DNA of 64,000 nt, taken from NCBI GenBank assembly GCA_040902745.1, contig JBBDWR010000013.1, forward strand, positions 256,574-320,573. The letters are read 5' to 3'. This document shows positions 1-8,939 of the stretch, in pieces; positions within the stretch are counted from its first letter, which is position 1; the number at the start of each line of letters is the position of its first letter. The notes below the pieces were generated by a model. That model did not search any database, was not told where the DNA came from, and worked only from the letters and a program-made list of their open reading frames with translations. The stretch is from JBBDWR01 sp040902745 (GTDB lineage: Bacteria; Actinomycetota; UBA4738; HRBIN12). Made by a program: the position numbers and the translations under genes.

Positions 1-1
1 G

Positions 2-439
2 TCGACGATGCACACGATCGACGCAGCAGAGACGATCGACCGCATCCTCGAGCTCTTCCCAGCGAAGCAGCATCTGCAGGTGCGCGCATCGTTCGCCGGC
101 GCCCTGCGCGGCATCGTGTCGCAGCGGCTCCTCGAGCGGGTCGACGGCTCGGGTCGTGTTCCCGCGGTCGAGGTGCTGTTGAACACCGGACGCGTGACCG
201 ACCGGATCCTCGATCCCGAGGCCACGGGGGAACTCACCGACGTGATCGCGGAGAGCTCCTTCGACGGGATGCAGACATTCGATCAGCACCTTCTCGAACT
301 CGTGCGCACCAACCTCGTGTCCGAGGAAGACGCTCGCGCAGTCGCCACGAACCCGCACGATCTCGGACTCGCGTTGGCGGCAACGATGCCCGACACGCCT
401 CTCGCGCCCGACACGAGCCAGGTCCGAGAAGGGGTCTGA
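2..439 (+). CDS. pilT: PilT-type type IV pilus retraction ATPase, C-terminal part (5' truncated)
   Basis: This is the C-terminal part of a PilT-family hexameric ATPase, which powers pilus retraction at the cytoplasmic base of type IV pili. The reading frame is already open at the window edge, so the gene begins upstream. The visible part starts with the family's STMHTIDAAETIDRI stretch (PilT usually has TLHT-DAAETIDRI), followed by QVR-SFAGALRGIVSQRLL. It ends with the typical SFDGMQTFDQHLLEL and SEEDARAVATNPHDL. Walker A and B lie upstream and cannot be checked. The stop is 1 nt before the GTG of the next gene, so the two are probably cotranscribed. PilU or PilB paralogues share parts of this region, but the C-terminus fits PilT best. 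Confidence 0.88.
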   Translation, partial: STMHTIDAAETIDRILELFPAKQHLQVRASFAGALRGIVSQRLLERVDGSGRVPAVEVLLNTGRVTDRILDPEATGELTDVIAESSFDGMQTFDQHLLELVRTNLVSEEDARAVATNPHDLGLALAATMPDTPLAPDTSQVREGV

Positions 440-440
440 C

Positions 441-3400
441 GTGGTCGAACGGGGGGAACAGGTTTCGCAGACCGTGGCGCAGACCACGGTCAACTGTCCG
501 GCCTGCTCGGAGGAGAACTCCAGGGACGCACGCTTCTGTCAACGGTGTGGCACGCAGCTCCCCGACTACCAGGAACCCGTCGCTCAGACGGTGACGCAGG
601 TCCGAGCGGTCACCGTGGCGACGGCGCGCCTGCGTGGCGGAGCGGACGTAACCGAGCGGAGTAGGCGGCACGTCCGCAGCAAGATCCGCGGAGTGTTCGA
701 GCGCCACGGTGCGGCAGCGCGTGCAGACGAGGACGGCCTCGTGGTGGCGGTGTTCGGCTCCACGGCCGCGCACGGCAACGGTGCGCTTCGGGCGGCGCGA
801 GCCGCGGCCGAGATCCGTGACGAGATCGCAGACCTGCAAGCCCCACTCTTCCGCGCAGGGGAACCGGAAGTCTCGATCGCGATCGGTCTCGCGATCGAAC
901 AGGTGCTGGGGGACGCTGAGGCTGCCCCGATCGAGGCCGCTCTCGCGCTGGCAGACGTCGCGGCCGACGGCGAGGTCCTTCTCAGCTCGGAGGCGCACCG
1001 GCTCGCCGGTCCGGCGTCCGTCGAGGCCGAACCTTCGCGCAGCGCGGAGTCCGGCGCTACCCCCGACGACCAACCTCGCGAGCAGGCCGACGAGGAGGCG
1101 GACGCATCGAGCTCTCCCGGACCGGACGACGTCGATCCGCTCGAAGCACTCGAGAGCGCGCTGGTGGACGAGGACGAAGAGCAGGACGACGAGGGATCGC
1201 CACCGGAGGGATCGCCACCGGAGGGATCGTCAGACGACGCGCCAGCGGCTCCCGCTTCCGAGGACGATCTCTCGGCCGTCGACTCCGAGGAACAGGAACC
1301 GCCGATGCGCCTGCTGTCGGTCGTGTCGGCAGTCGCAGGCCAGGCACCGTCCGTGCGCTCTCCGATCGTCGGCCGCGATGTCGAGCGGGTCGCACTGCGC
1401 GAGCTGTTCGAGCGTGCGATCGAGGAGCGGGCATGTCTTCCCGTCGTCGTGCTCGGCAGCCCAGGCGTGGGCAAGACACGACTGGCCGAGGCACTGATCG
1501 GGTGGGCCCAGGAGTCCCACGACGCCACGGCCATCAGGATCCGGTGTCGTGACGCTTCCGAGGGTGGCGCAGCATGGCCGCTCGCCGACCTAGTGGAGCA
1601 GGCGATCGGCGCGATCCCCGGCGACAGCGCTGATGAGGTGCGCGCCGCCTTGCAGCGCGCGGTCGCTTCCGAGCCCGATTCCTCGTCCATCGTCGAACGG
1701 CTCTCACAGATACTCGCCCTTCCGGACGGCCGCGCGATCGTCGAGGAGACCGCGTGGGCGATCCGACGACTCCTCGAGGCAGTTGCGCGAGTGCACCCGG
1801 TGATCGTCCACGTCGACGACGGTGACGGCGCAGATGCGTCGTTCGCCCGGTTCCTGCGGACGGCCACGTCGCGGATCGGCGGAGCGGTCGTTCTGCTCGC
1901 CAGCGGACGCTCAGATCCCTTGCACGGAACCGCAGGGCAAGAGGGTGTGATGACGATCACGCTTGAGCCTCTCGACCGCGATGGCGTGGCGGAGTTGGTG
2001 GAACACCTCGTCGGCCGCACCGCGTTCGGCGAGCGCGCACAGCAACGCGTCGCGGCCGCGACCGGCGGCAATCCTTTCCTCGTCGAACAGCTCACGTTCA
2101 TGCTGATCGACGAAGGACTCCTGAGCTGGGATGAAGGCCGCTGGATACCGACCACCGACCTTTCCACGATGCCCACTCCCCCGAACGTTGCTGCGCTGCT
2201 CGACGCCCGCCTGCAAGGGTTGGGAGCGGAGGAGCGCGTGGTGCTCGAGCGGCTCGCCGTTGCAGGTGACCGGATCCCCTGGGACGCGGTCGAGGCGGTC
2301 GTCCCCGAGGACCTTCGTCGATCCGCCGGTGATCACGTCGGATCGCTCGTACGCAAGCAACTGCTTCGCATCTCCGAAGTCCCGGGAGACGACACCGTCG
2401 AGCTCTGTCATGTTTTCGTCCGGGAGGCGGCCGCCCGCAGCGCGTCGTCGCAGGTTCGCGCCACCGTGATGGCCGCGTCGGCTCGATACCTCGAGGCTTC
2501 GGCAGGGGACCGATCCGACCGCTACGACGAAGGCATCGGAGCCGCGCTCGAGCGCGCGTTCCGAGCACACAGCGGCCTGGGAACGGTTGACGAGACGACG
2601 CGTCAGCTCGCACGACAGGCGGCTGACCGTCTCGATGCGGCGGGGGCGCGAGCGGCCGACCTCGGGGATGCCAACGGCGGGTTCCAACTCGCTCAGCGTG
2701 CGTCGTCGCTGATCCCGCGGGATGACGCCCGGCGTCCGGAACTCCTGCTGCGCGCTGCGCTCGCCTTGGGTGATCTCGGGCAGCACGCCCGGGCGGACGC
2801 GCTCCTGACGGAAACGGCACATGCAGCCCGCGCGGCGGGCGAACGCGGTGCGGAGTGGCGGGCAAAGGTGCTCCGGGCACGCATCGTGGCCGAGAGCGGA
2901 TCCGAGCGAACGGCGCTGGAGACGGCGCGTCGTCGCGCCGACCGCTCGATCGCCGTCTTCCGCGAGCTCGGAGACGACTGGGGCCTGGCGTGGGCGTGGT
3001 CGCTCTCGGCGTACGTCCACCTGTGCCGCGGGCACGCGTCGGCCTACGCGACCTCCGCCGGGCTGGCTGCGCAAGCGGCCCGTCGCGCGGGAAAGAACCG
3101 CGAGGAGGCGAACGCCCTCCGTGATCTCGTCCGCGCACTCGGTGACGGACCTGCCCCCCTCGAAGAGGTGGCCTCCAGACTTGCGGGGATCGTCGATCGA
3201 CATGGAGACGAGTTCCGGGTCGTCGGGCAGGAGGCGCTCGGCGTCCTAGCGATGGTCCAGGCCGACCGCGGCCGGCTCGACGAGGCTCGGGCAGCCGATG
3301 ACAAGGCCTCGACGATCGTCGCGGACCTCGGCTTGGATCGAGATCTCGCCGTCCGAGGAGAGCGCTCCGGTACGGTGCGGATGCTCGTCGGAGACGTCGA

Positions 3401-4268
3401 AGGCGCGGAGCATGACCTTCGGGAAGGACTCGATCTCGCGGAGCGAGCGGACGACGATGCGACGACAGCCAGGATCGCCGCCGCGCTGGCGCACGTCCTC
3501 GAGGATCGCGGCAACTATGGTGACGCGGTCCGCCTGACGGAGATCGCCGAGCAACACGCTCCGATGCACGACATCGTCGCGCGGGTGCGGTGGCGCACGG
3601 CGCGCGCTCGAGCGCTCGCGCACGGGGGCAGTCTCTCGCAGGCCAACGTGCTCGCCCGGGAAGCGGTCCGGCTCGCCGACCAGACCGATCATGCGGAGCT
3701 GCGGGCGACCGCGTTGGTGGAGCTTGCAGAGGTGTTGCGGCTCACCGGACGCCGCAACGAGGCGGTGCCGTTGGTCCGACGGGCGCTCCGTGCGTTCACG
3801 CGCAAGGGAGCCGACGTTCGGGCGGCGCGGGCACGCCGCCTCCTGGAGGAACTCGACCCCGCGAACGATCCCGAGCGAGACGGGAGGGCACCCGAACCCG
3901 ATGCACCGGGAGGGGACGCCGGGAACGCTCGGTCGGGGGGTGTGCCATCCACCTCGGCGATCGTGGAGGCGCCGTCCGTGGAGTACGCGCAGGTGGCGTC
4001 CGATCCCGGTCTCGCCGTCGGCGGCATGCCCAAAGCCCCGGACGTCCCAGCCGATCCGTCCGGTCCCGGCTCCGATTCCGCCGTGACTCCCACCGCTTTG
4101 GCCGGCCTCGGTCAACCGCTCGAGGATCCCTTTCGACGGGAGCTTTCGGCGCTTAACCCAGATGAGCCCGTAGCAACGGCCCAACCCGATCCGCAGGACG
4201 CCGATGTCGCACCGTCATCCGATGAGGGCGAGAAGGTCAAGGGGCGCAAGGGCATCCGATTCTGGTAA
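441..4268 (+). CDS. Giant zinc-ribbon / degenerate nucleotide-cyclase-like / AAA+ ATPase / TPR protein
   Basis: A 1275-residue multidomain protein. It opens with a zinc ribbon (CPAC at about 19-22, CQRCG at about 33-37). About residues 50-190 resemble a class III adenylate/guanylate cyclase fold (FERHGAAARADEDGLVVAVFGS), with no convincing metal-binding aspartate pair. An acidic, low-complexity linker with a short PPEGS repeat follows. A P-loop ATPase has Walker A GSPGVGKT at residues 339-346 and a VIVHVDDGDGA Walker-B-like strand near 455. A long helical TPR-type region runs to about 1150, and the end is a disordered Pro/Asp-rich tail finishing in a basic KGRKGIRFW. This layout is known from cyclase-ATPase-TPR (LuxR/MalT-like STAND) signalling proteins. 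The GTG start is 1 nt after the pilT stop. Its role is unknown; regulation of pili is only suggested by position. Confidence 0.75.
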   Translation: MVERGEQVSQTVAQTTVNCPACSEENSRDARFCQRCGTQLPDYQEPVAQTVTQVRAVTVATARLRGGADVTERSRRHVRSKIRGVFERHGAAARADEDGLVVAVFGSTAAHGNGALRAARAAAEIRDEIADLQAPLFRAGEPEVSIAIGLAIEQVLGDAEAAPIEAALALADVAADGEVLLSSEAHRLAGPASVEAEPSRSAESGATPDDQPREQADEEADASSSPGPDDVDPLEALESALVDEDEEQDDEGSPPEGSPPEGSSDDAPAAPASEDDLSAVDSEEQEPPMRLLSVVSAVAGQAPSVRSPIVGRDVERVALRELFERAIEERACLPVVVLGSPGVGKTRLAEALIGWAQESHDATAIRIRCRDASEGGAAWPLADLVEQAIGAIPGDSADEVRAALQRAVASEPDSSSIVERLSQILALPDGRAIVEETAWAIRRLLEAVARVHPVIVHVDDGDGADASFARFLRTATSRIGGAVVLLASGRSDPLHGTAGQEGVMTITLEPLDRDGVAELVEHLVGRTAFGERAQQRVAAATGGNPFLVEQLTFMLIDEGLLSWDEGRWIPTTDLSTMPTPPNVAALLDARLQGLGAEERVVLERLAVAGDRIPWDAVEAVVPEDLRRSAGDHVGSLVRKQLLRISEVPGDDTVELCHVFVREAAARSASSQVRATVMAASARYLEASAGDRSDRYDEGIGAALERAFRAHSGLGTVDETTRQLARQAADRLDAAGARAADLGDANGGFQLAQRASSLIPRDDARRPELLLRAALALGDLGQHARADALLTETAHAARAAGERGAEWRAKVLRARIVAESGSERTALETARRRADRSIAVFRELGDDWGLAWAWSLSAYVHLCRGHASAYATSAGLAAQAARRAGKNREEANALRDLVRALGDGPAPLEEVASRLAGIVDRHGDEFRVVGQEALGVLAMVQADRGRLDEARAADDKASTIVADLGLDRDLAVRGERSGTVRMLVGDVEGAEHDLREGLDLAERADDDATTARIAAALAHVLEDRGNYGDAVRLTEIAEQHAPMHDIVARVRWRTARARALAHGGSLSQANVLAREAVRLADQTDHAELRATALVELAEVLRLTGRRNEAVPLVRRALRAFTRKGADVRAARARRLLEELDPANDPERDGRAPEPDAPGGDAGNARSGGVPSTSAIVEAPSVEYAQVASDPGLAVGGMPKAPDVPADPSGPGSDSAVTPTALAGLGQPLEDPFRRELSALNPDEPVATAQPDPQDADVAPSSDEGEKVKGRKGIRFW

Positions 4269-4517
4269 CTCATTCCAGGGGATCCCCGACGCCAGAGGGG
4301 CCGGGTCGGGGGAGCGACACGGGAATGTCACCCATGTGATTCAACATGTCTCCACAGGGTTTTCCCCAGCGATCTGCGCAGGTGGAGGCGGGAGTGACAA
4401 GAAACTTCGAGGTGCGACCGGCGGTCGGGGATTTCCCCAGGGTTCTCCGATGCTTGGCTGCCACCGCGGCGGCTAGCCTCCCCCGGTCGCAGGTATCCGG
4501 TCGAAGGGGGAGGGCGC

Positions 4518-5870
4518 GTGGTTCGGGCCGCTGACGATATCTCCCGCCTGCGCTCCGAGCGCGTGCCGCCGCAGAACGTCGAGGCTGAGCAATCGGTCCT
4601 CGGCGCGATGATGCTTTCCGGCGAGGCGATCGCCGATGCCGTCGAGGAACTGCATCCCGACGACTTCTACCGGAGCTCGCATCGGACGATCTACGACGCG
4701 ATCCGGGGCATCTATGCCCACGGTGATCCGGTCGACGTGATCACGGTCACCGAAGAACTCAAACGCCGCGGCGATCTCGAGCAGGTCGGCGGACCTTTGT
4801 ACGTGCGCGATCTCGTCGATCAGGTTCCCACGCCGGCAGGAGCCGCCCATTACGCGCGGATCGTGTCGCAGGCGGCCCTGTTGCGCCGCTTGATCTCGGC
4901 CGCCGCCGACATCATGGATCTCGGCTACTCCAGCCCCGAGGATCCCGAGGGCGTGGCCGACGAGGCCGAGCAACGGATCTACGATGTCGCTCGCCGCGAG
5001 GATAAGGATCAAGTGGCGCACGTGCGCGATCTGATCGACCGCGCGATGGTTGATCTCGAATCGATCCAGAATCGCGAGGCGCAGTACGCCGGCGTGCCCA
5101 CGGGGTTTCGAGATCTCGATTCTTTGATGTCGGGTTTACAGCCGGGCAACCTGATCGTGGTCGCGGCCCGTCCCGGCGTCGGCAAGTCGTCGTTCGTCAC
5201 CAATCTCGCCCGCAACGTCTCGGTCGACAGCAAGGCGCCGACGGCGATCTTCTCGTTGGAGATGGCGCGATGGGAGATCGGCATGCGCCTGCTGTGCAGC
5301 GAAGCCCGGGTGCCGTGGGATCGGATCCGCAACAAGCGCGTCGGCGCCGAGGATTGGCAGAACATCGTTCGGGCCGCCGAGAATCTCCACGACGCGCCGC
5401 TGTCGATCGTCGACTCGGGCAACGTGACGATCGTCGACATCCGCGCGCGCGCTCGTCGGCTCGCCACGCGCAAGTCGGGGCTCGGCCTCATCATCGTCGA
5501 CTACCTCCAGCTGATGTCCTCGCCCAATCGTCGTGTCGACAACCGGCAGCAGGAGATCGCCGAGATAAGCCGCAGCCTCAAGCTGCTCGCCAAAGAACTC
5601 AGCATCCCCGTGATCGCTGTCTCCCAGCTCAACCGCGATCCCGAGCGGCGCCAGGACAAGCGTCCGCAGCTGTCCGATCTGCGGGAGTCGGGCGCGATCG
5701 AGCAGGACGCAGACGTCGTGATGTTCATCCACCGCGACGACACCGACACCACCACCAAGGGGACGGCCGATCTGATCGTGGCCAAGCACCGCAACGGACC
5801 TACCGACACGATCCGCCTGGCGTTCTTGCCGAGCCTCACGCAGTTCCGTAACTACGCGCCCGGCGCGTAG
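4518..5870 (+). CDS. dnaB: Replicative DNA helicase DnaB
   Basis: DnaB is the hexameric 5'-3' replicative helicase. The 450-residue protein has the normal bacterial length. It has an N-terminal DnaB domain (PPQNVEAEQSVLGAMM, residues 17-32), a linker, and a RecA-like C-terminal domain with Walker A ARPGVGKSS near residue 215, the IFSLEM segment, IIVDYLQLM as Walker B, and the arginine-finger region SQLNRDPERR. No intein interrupts the P-loop, although dnaB is a frequent intein site. The GTG start follows a purine-rich GGGGGAGG Shine-Dalgarno sequence, and a TAGCCT -10-like hexamer lies at 4474-4479. The 249 bp upstream are non-coding. The stop is 16 nt before the nth start. Confidence 0.97.
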   Translation: MVRAADDISRLRSERVPPQNVEAEQSVLGAMMLSGEAIADAVEELHPDDFYRSSHRTIYDAIRGIYAHGDPVDVITVTEELKRRGDLEQVGGPLYVRDLVDQVPTPAGAAHYARIVSQAALLRRLISAAADIMDLGYSSPEDPEGVADEAEQRIYDVARREDKDQVAHVRDLIDRAMVDLESIQNREAQYAGVPTGFRDLDSLMSGLQPGNLIVVAARPGVGKSSFVTNLARNVSVDSKAPTAIFSLEMARWEIGMRLLCSEARVPWDRIRNKRVGAEDWQNIVRAAENLHDAPLSIVDSGNVTIVDIRARARRLATRKSGLGLIIVDYLQLMSSPNRRVDNRQQEIAEISRSLKLLAKELSIPVIAVSQLNRDPERRQDKRPQLSDLRESGAIEQDADVVMFIHRDDTDTTTKGTADLIVAKHRNGPTDTIRLAFLPSLTQFRNYAPGA

Positions 5871-5873
5871 GGC

Positions 5874-5879
5874 TATCGT
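5874..5879 (+). promoter_or_regulatory. Putative -10 element for a leaderless nth transcript
   Basis: TATCGT lies 7 nt before the GTG of the endonuclease III gene and there is no Shine-Dalgarno sequence between them. Spacing and sequence match the TANNNT -10 of leaderless actinobacterial transcripts. No clear -35 hexamer is seen. Confidence 0.4.
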
Positions 5880-5886
5880 CCGAGTC

Positions 5887-6594
5887 GTGTCGGGCCCCAG
5901 CGTGAGCCGCTCCGTCCCACCGGTCGACCGCCGTCGCGTGCGGACGATCCTCGGACGGTTGCGCAAGCGGTTCGGTGCACTCGAGCCCCCGCGGCGATCG
6001 GGTCCCCTCGAGGAACTGATCCTCACGGTGCTCTCCCAACACACCAGCGACCGGAACGCCGAGCGGGCGTTCGAGTCCCTCCGAGGAGCGTTCCCGACCT
6101 GGGACGACGTGCTCGCTGCGTCGACGACCGACCTCACAGAGGTGATCCGCTCCGGGGGCCTGGCGAACATCAAGGCGCCGAGGATCCAGGAGATCCTCCG
6201 CGAGATCCACGAGCGAGAGGGGTCTTGGGATGTGTCGTGGATGCGCGAGGCGACCGACGAGGACGTCCGCGCGTACCTGCTCTCGTTGCCGGGCGTCGGG
6301 CCGAAGACCGCAGCCGTCGTGCTTGCGTTCGCCCTCGGGCGCGATGCCCTCCCGGTGGACACCCACGTCTATCGCGTGACCCGGCGGCTCGGCTTGCTTC
6401 CCGCGGGGGCGAGCGCCGAATCGGCCGATCGCCTGCTTCACGAGCTGGTGCCCGACGGGGCCCGGGCCCCCCTGCATGTCGGGCTGATCCGGCTCGGCCG
6501 GGAGATGTGCAAGGCCGGCAGGCCATTGTGCGGTGCCTGCCCCTTACAGGATCTGTGCCCTAGCGCGGACCCACCGGCTCATGGGGGTGCTTGA
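5887..6594 (+). CDS. nth: Endonuclease III (DNA glycosylase/AP lyase)
   Basis: A 235-residue HhH-GPD base-excision-repair glycosylase that removes oxidised pyrimidines and cleaves the AP site. The helix-hairpin-helix reads LPGVGPKTA, carrying the catalytic lysine. The catalytic aspartate is in PVDTHVYRV. The C-terminal 4Fe-4S loop is complete, with cysteines spaced C-x6-C-x2-C-x5-C in CKAGRPLCGACPLQDLC. The GTG start is supported by a TATCGT element 7 nt upstream. Its N-terminus is about 15 residues longer than in E. coli Nth and rich in Ser/Pro/Arg. It sits directly behind dnaB. Confidence 0.95.
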   Translation: MSGPSVSRSVPPVDRRRVRTILGRLRKRFGALEPPRRSGPLEELILTVLSQHTSDRNAERAFESLRGAFPTWDDVLAASTTDLTEVIRSGGLANIKAPRIQEILREIHEREGSWDVSWMREATDEDVRAYLLSLPGVGPKTAAVVLAFALGRDALPVDTHVYRVTRRLGLLPAGASAESADRLLHELVPDGARAPLHVGLIRLGREMCKAGRPLCGACPLQDLCPSADPPAHGGA

Positions 6595-6655
6595 GAGGGG
6601 TTCCTCGCCGTGGAAGCATCCTCGCGTGGTCCGTTCGGACCGAGGGGGGGCGGCC

Positions 6656-7082
6656 ATGCTGCTCGCACAAGAGACTGAGGGGGGCGGCCTGCCGGTCGCG
6701 TTCTGGATCATCTACGCGATCGTGCTCGTGGTCTACCTGGCGTCGTTCTGGGTGGTCTTCACGAAGGCGGGCAGGGCCGGGCTGGGCCGCGCTCATCCCC
6801 TTCTACAACATCTGGGTGCTGCTGGAGATCGTCGGCAGGCCCGGCTGGTGGCTGATCCTGTACCTGATCCCGATCGCGAACATCATCGTATTGATCATCA
6901 TCACGGTGGATCTCGCGAAGAGCTTCGGGAAGGGCACCGGGTTCGCGATCGGCTTGATCCTGCTGCCGATCATCTTCTATCCGGTACTGGCGTGGGGCGA
7001 CGCGACGTATCGGGGCCCGGTGGGTCCACTGGCAGGTTCCGCGGCGGTTCCACCGCCACCGCCACCCCCAGCGCACGCTTGA
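6656..7082 (+). pseudogene. DUF5684-like small membrane protein, frameshifted
   Basis: The ATG at 6656 has a strong GAGGGGGGG ribosome-binding site. The first frame gives MLLAQETEGGGLPVAFWIIY and a first membrane helix ending in VFTKAG. The family continuation, GWAALIPFYNIWVLLEIVG, then two more hydrophobic helices and FGKGTGF, is found in the other frame up to 7082. The switch falls in the GGG at 6774-6776. Removing one G gives an uninterrupted KAGRPGWAALIPFYN, the usual core motif of this family of small integral membrane proteins (about 140 residues, function unknown). It is either a real one-base insertion or a homopolymer sequencing error. The tail is proline-rich. Confidence 0.75.
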
Positions 7083-7099
7083 TCCGCGGCGCGTCGGTG

Positions 7100-7173
7100 T
7101 GGAGCGGGTGAGGGGAATCGGACCCCCGTCTCGAGCTTGGGAAGCTCGCGTTCTACCATTGAACTACACCCGC
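7100..7173 (-). tRNA. tRNA-Gly (anticodon CCC)
   Basis: On the minus strand the acceptor stem GCGGGTG pairs with CACCCGC. The D-arm contains AGTTCAATGGTAGAAC. The anticodon stem CGAGC/GCTCG encloses the loop TTCCCAA, so the anticodon is CCC, which reads the glycine codon GGG. The T-arm is GGGGGTCCGATTCCCCT. The 3' CCA is encoded in the DNA (plus strand TGGA at 7100-7103). The gene lies alone between the frameshifted membrane gene and trpD. Confidence 0.95.
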
Positions 7174-7292
7174 ACGACCGCCCAGATGTGACGAGTCGAA
7201 GCCGGATTCTAGCGCGGCACGCACGGTCACGGCTCCGTGAGCTATGACTGTGCGGGCTTCGCCGACGGGACCGCGGGCGTCACCGGCCCCGG

Positions 7293-7298
7293 TATCCT
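7293..7298 (+). promoter_or_regulatory. Putative -10 element for a leaderless trpD transcript
   Basis: TATCCT lies 10 nt before the chosen trpD ATG at 7309. There is no Shine-Dalgarno sequence between them, which supports a leaderless start. Confidence 0.35.
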
Positions 7299-7308
7299 TC
7301 CGAGCCTC

Positions 7309-8352
7309 ATGGACCGGCACGACCCCAACTTCTGGCCGTCGGTGCTCTCGCGGCTGACGTCGCGGGAGTCCTTGAGCGCCCAGGACGCGGCCGAGGCGAT
7401 GCGCCGCATCATGGAAGGCGACGCTACGCCTGCGCAGGTCGGTGGTCTGCTGCTCGCCTTGCGAACCAAGGGCGAAACCGTGGAGGAGATCGCGGGGTTC
7501 GCCGACGTGATGCTCGAGTTCGCGAGTCCGGTCGCGACCCCGCGTCCCGTCGTCGACACGTGCGGCACCGGCGGTGACCGGTCCGGCACGTTCAACATCT
7601 CGACGATCGGCGCCATCGTCGCCGCGGGAGCCGGCGCCACGGTAGCCAAACACGGGAACCGGGCCGCCACCTCCGACTGCGGTTCGGCGGACCTGCTGGA
7701 GGCACTCGGTGTTCGGATCGATCTCACCGCAGCGGGCGTGGAGCAGTGTCTGGATCAGGTCGGAATCGCGTTCATGTTCGCGCCGGCGTTCCATCCATCG
7801 ACGGCGTACGCGGTCGGGATCCGCCGCGAACTGCGCGTACCGACGGTTTTCAATTTCCTCGGACCGCTGACGAATCCCGCTCGCCCGAGCGCGCAAGTCG
7901 TCGGTGTGACCGATGCTCGGATGCTCCCGCTGCTCGCGGAGGTTCTCGCCCGGCGCGGTGTGCGGGCCAAGGTCTTCCGCGGAGCCGACGGTCTCGACGA
8001 GTTGACGACCACTGGGCTGTCGACGGTGTACGAGGTCGCCGACGGCGATCTGCGCGAGCGGACGCTCGACCCGGGCGACCTCGGATTCGCGAGTGCCGCG
8101 CCGTCGGATCTGCTCGGCGGCGATGTGTCGCGAAATGTCGAGATCGCGAGAGCCGTGTTGGCTGCAGAGCAAGGGCCGCCGAGGGATGTGGTGCTCCTCA
8201 ACGCGGCAGCGGCGCTCGAGGTGGCGGGCGTTGCCCCGTCGATGCCAGAGGGCATCGCCGCAGCCGCCGCATCGATCGACGAGGGGAAGGCCGAGCGGGT
8301 GCTGCACCGGTGGGTCGAGGTCTCGCGAGCCGCCGGGGAGGGCAGCGGGTAG
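7309..8352 (+). CDS. trpD: Anthranilate phosphoribosyltransferase
   Basis: TrpD joins anthranilate to PRPP in the second step of tryptophan synthesis from chorismate. The 347-residue protein carries the PRPP-binding DTCGTGGD motif, the NISTIGAIVAAG stretch and KHGNRAATSDCGSAD, all diagnostic of the family. It also has NFLGPLTNPARP. The open frame continues upstream, but MDRHDPNFWP at 7309 matches the family start and follows a TATCCT element by 10 nt. No other trp genes are in the window, so the gene is an isolated member of its pathway. The next gene, dcd, starts 12 nt downstream with its own promoter-like element. Confidence 0.95.
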   Translation: MDRHDPNFWPSVLSRLTSRESLSAQDAAEAMRRIMEGDATPAQVGGLLLALRTKGETVEEIAGFADVMLEFASPVATPRPVVDTCGTGGDRSGTFNISTIGAIVAAGAGATVAKHGNRAATSDCGSADLLEALGVRIDLTAAGVEQCLDQVGIAFMFAPAFHPSTAYAVGIRRELRVPTVFNFLGPLTNPARPSAQVVGVTDARMLPLLAEVLARRGVRAKVFRGADGLDELTTTGLSTVYEVADGDLRERTLDPGDLGFASAAPSDLLGGDVSRNVEIARAVLAAEQGPPRDVVLLNAAAALEVAGVAPSMPEGIAAAAASIDEGKAERVLHRWVEVSRAAGEGSG

Positions 8353-8355
8353 CAT
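8350..8355 (+). promoter_or_regulatory. Putative -10 element for a leaderless dcd transcript
   Basis: TAGCAT overlaps the trpD stop and lies 9 nt before the dcd ATG, with no Shine-Dalgarno sequence between them. Confidence 0.35.
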
Positions 8356-8364
8356 CCTGCGCCG

Positions 8365-8931
8365 ATGATCCTGTCCGATCGCACGATCCGTGAGGAACTC
8401 GCCGCCGGGCGCATCGTGGTCGATCCGTTCGACGACGCGTGTGTCCAGCCGTCCTCGATCGACCTGCACGTCGACGCACAATTCCGCGTCTTCGCGAACT
8501 CCCGGTACGCCTACATCGATGTGCAACGCGAGATGCCCGACCTCACCGAGCTGGTCGAGGTCGAGCAGGGTGAGCCGTTCATCCTGCATCCCGGTGAGTT
8601 CGTTCTCGGCTCCACGGCGGAGCGCGTAGCGCTGCCCGACGACCTCGTCGCCCGGCTGGAGGGGAAGTCCTCGCTCGGTCGGCTCGGTTTGTTGATCCAC
8701 TCGACCGCCGGCTACGTCGATCCCGGGTGGGACGGATACCTGACGCTCGAGCTCTCGAACGTGGCGAACCTGCCGATCACGATCTATCCGGGCATGAAGA
8801 TCGGGCAGATCTCGTTCTTCCAGCTCACGACGGCTGCCGAATCCCCCTACGGATCCAGTGCCGCCGGTTCGAAGTACCAAGGCCAGCGCGGTCCAACGCC
8901 CAGCAGGTTCTTCAAGGACTTCTTGAGCTGA
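8365..8931 (+). CDS. dcd: dCTP deaminase, probably bifunctional (dUMP-forming)
   Basis: A trimeric enzyme of pyrimidine deoxynucleotide supply. The 188 residues include [24 protein letters not shown], split here only by wording, with the glutamate of the active-site helix. Residues HSTAG match the bifunctional dCTP deaminase/dUTPase of Mycobacterium and Methanocaldococcus. The monofunctional enterobacterial enzyme has HVTAH at this place. From this I infer direct conversion of dCTP to dUMP plus pyrophosphate (EC 3.5.4.30). [20 protein letters not shown] is the conserved core strand. The C-terminus [12 protein letters not shown] is the closing lid. It is convergent with the HEAT-repeat gene, with only 8 nt between the stops. 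Confidence 0.92.
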   Translation: MILSDRTIREELAAGRIVVDPFDDACVQPSSIDLHVDAQFRVFANSRYAYIDVQREMPDLTELVEVEQGEPFILHPGEFVLGSTAERVALPDDLVARLEGKSSLGRLGLLIHSTAGYVDPGWDGYLTLELSNVANLPITIYPGMKIGQISFFQLTTAAESPYGSSAAGSKYQGQRGPTPSRFFKDFLS

Positions 8932-8939
8932 CGGCCGCC

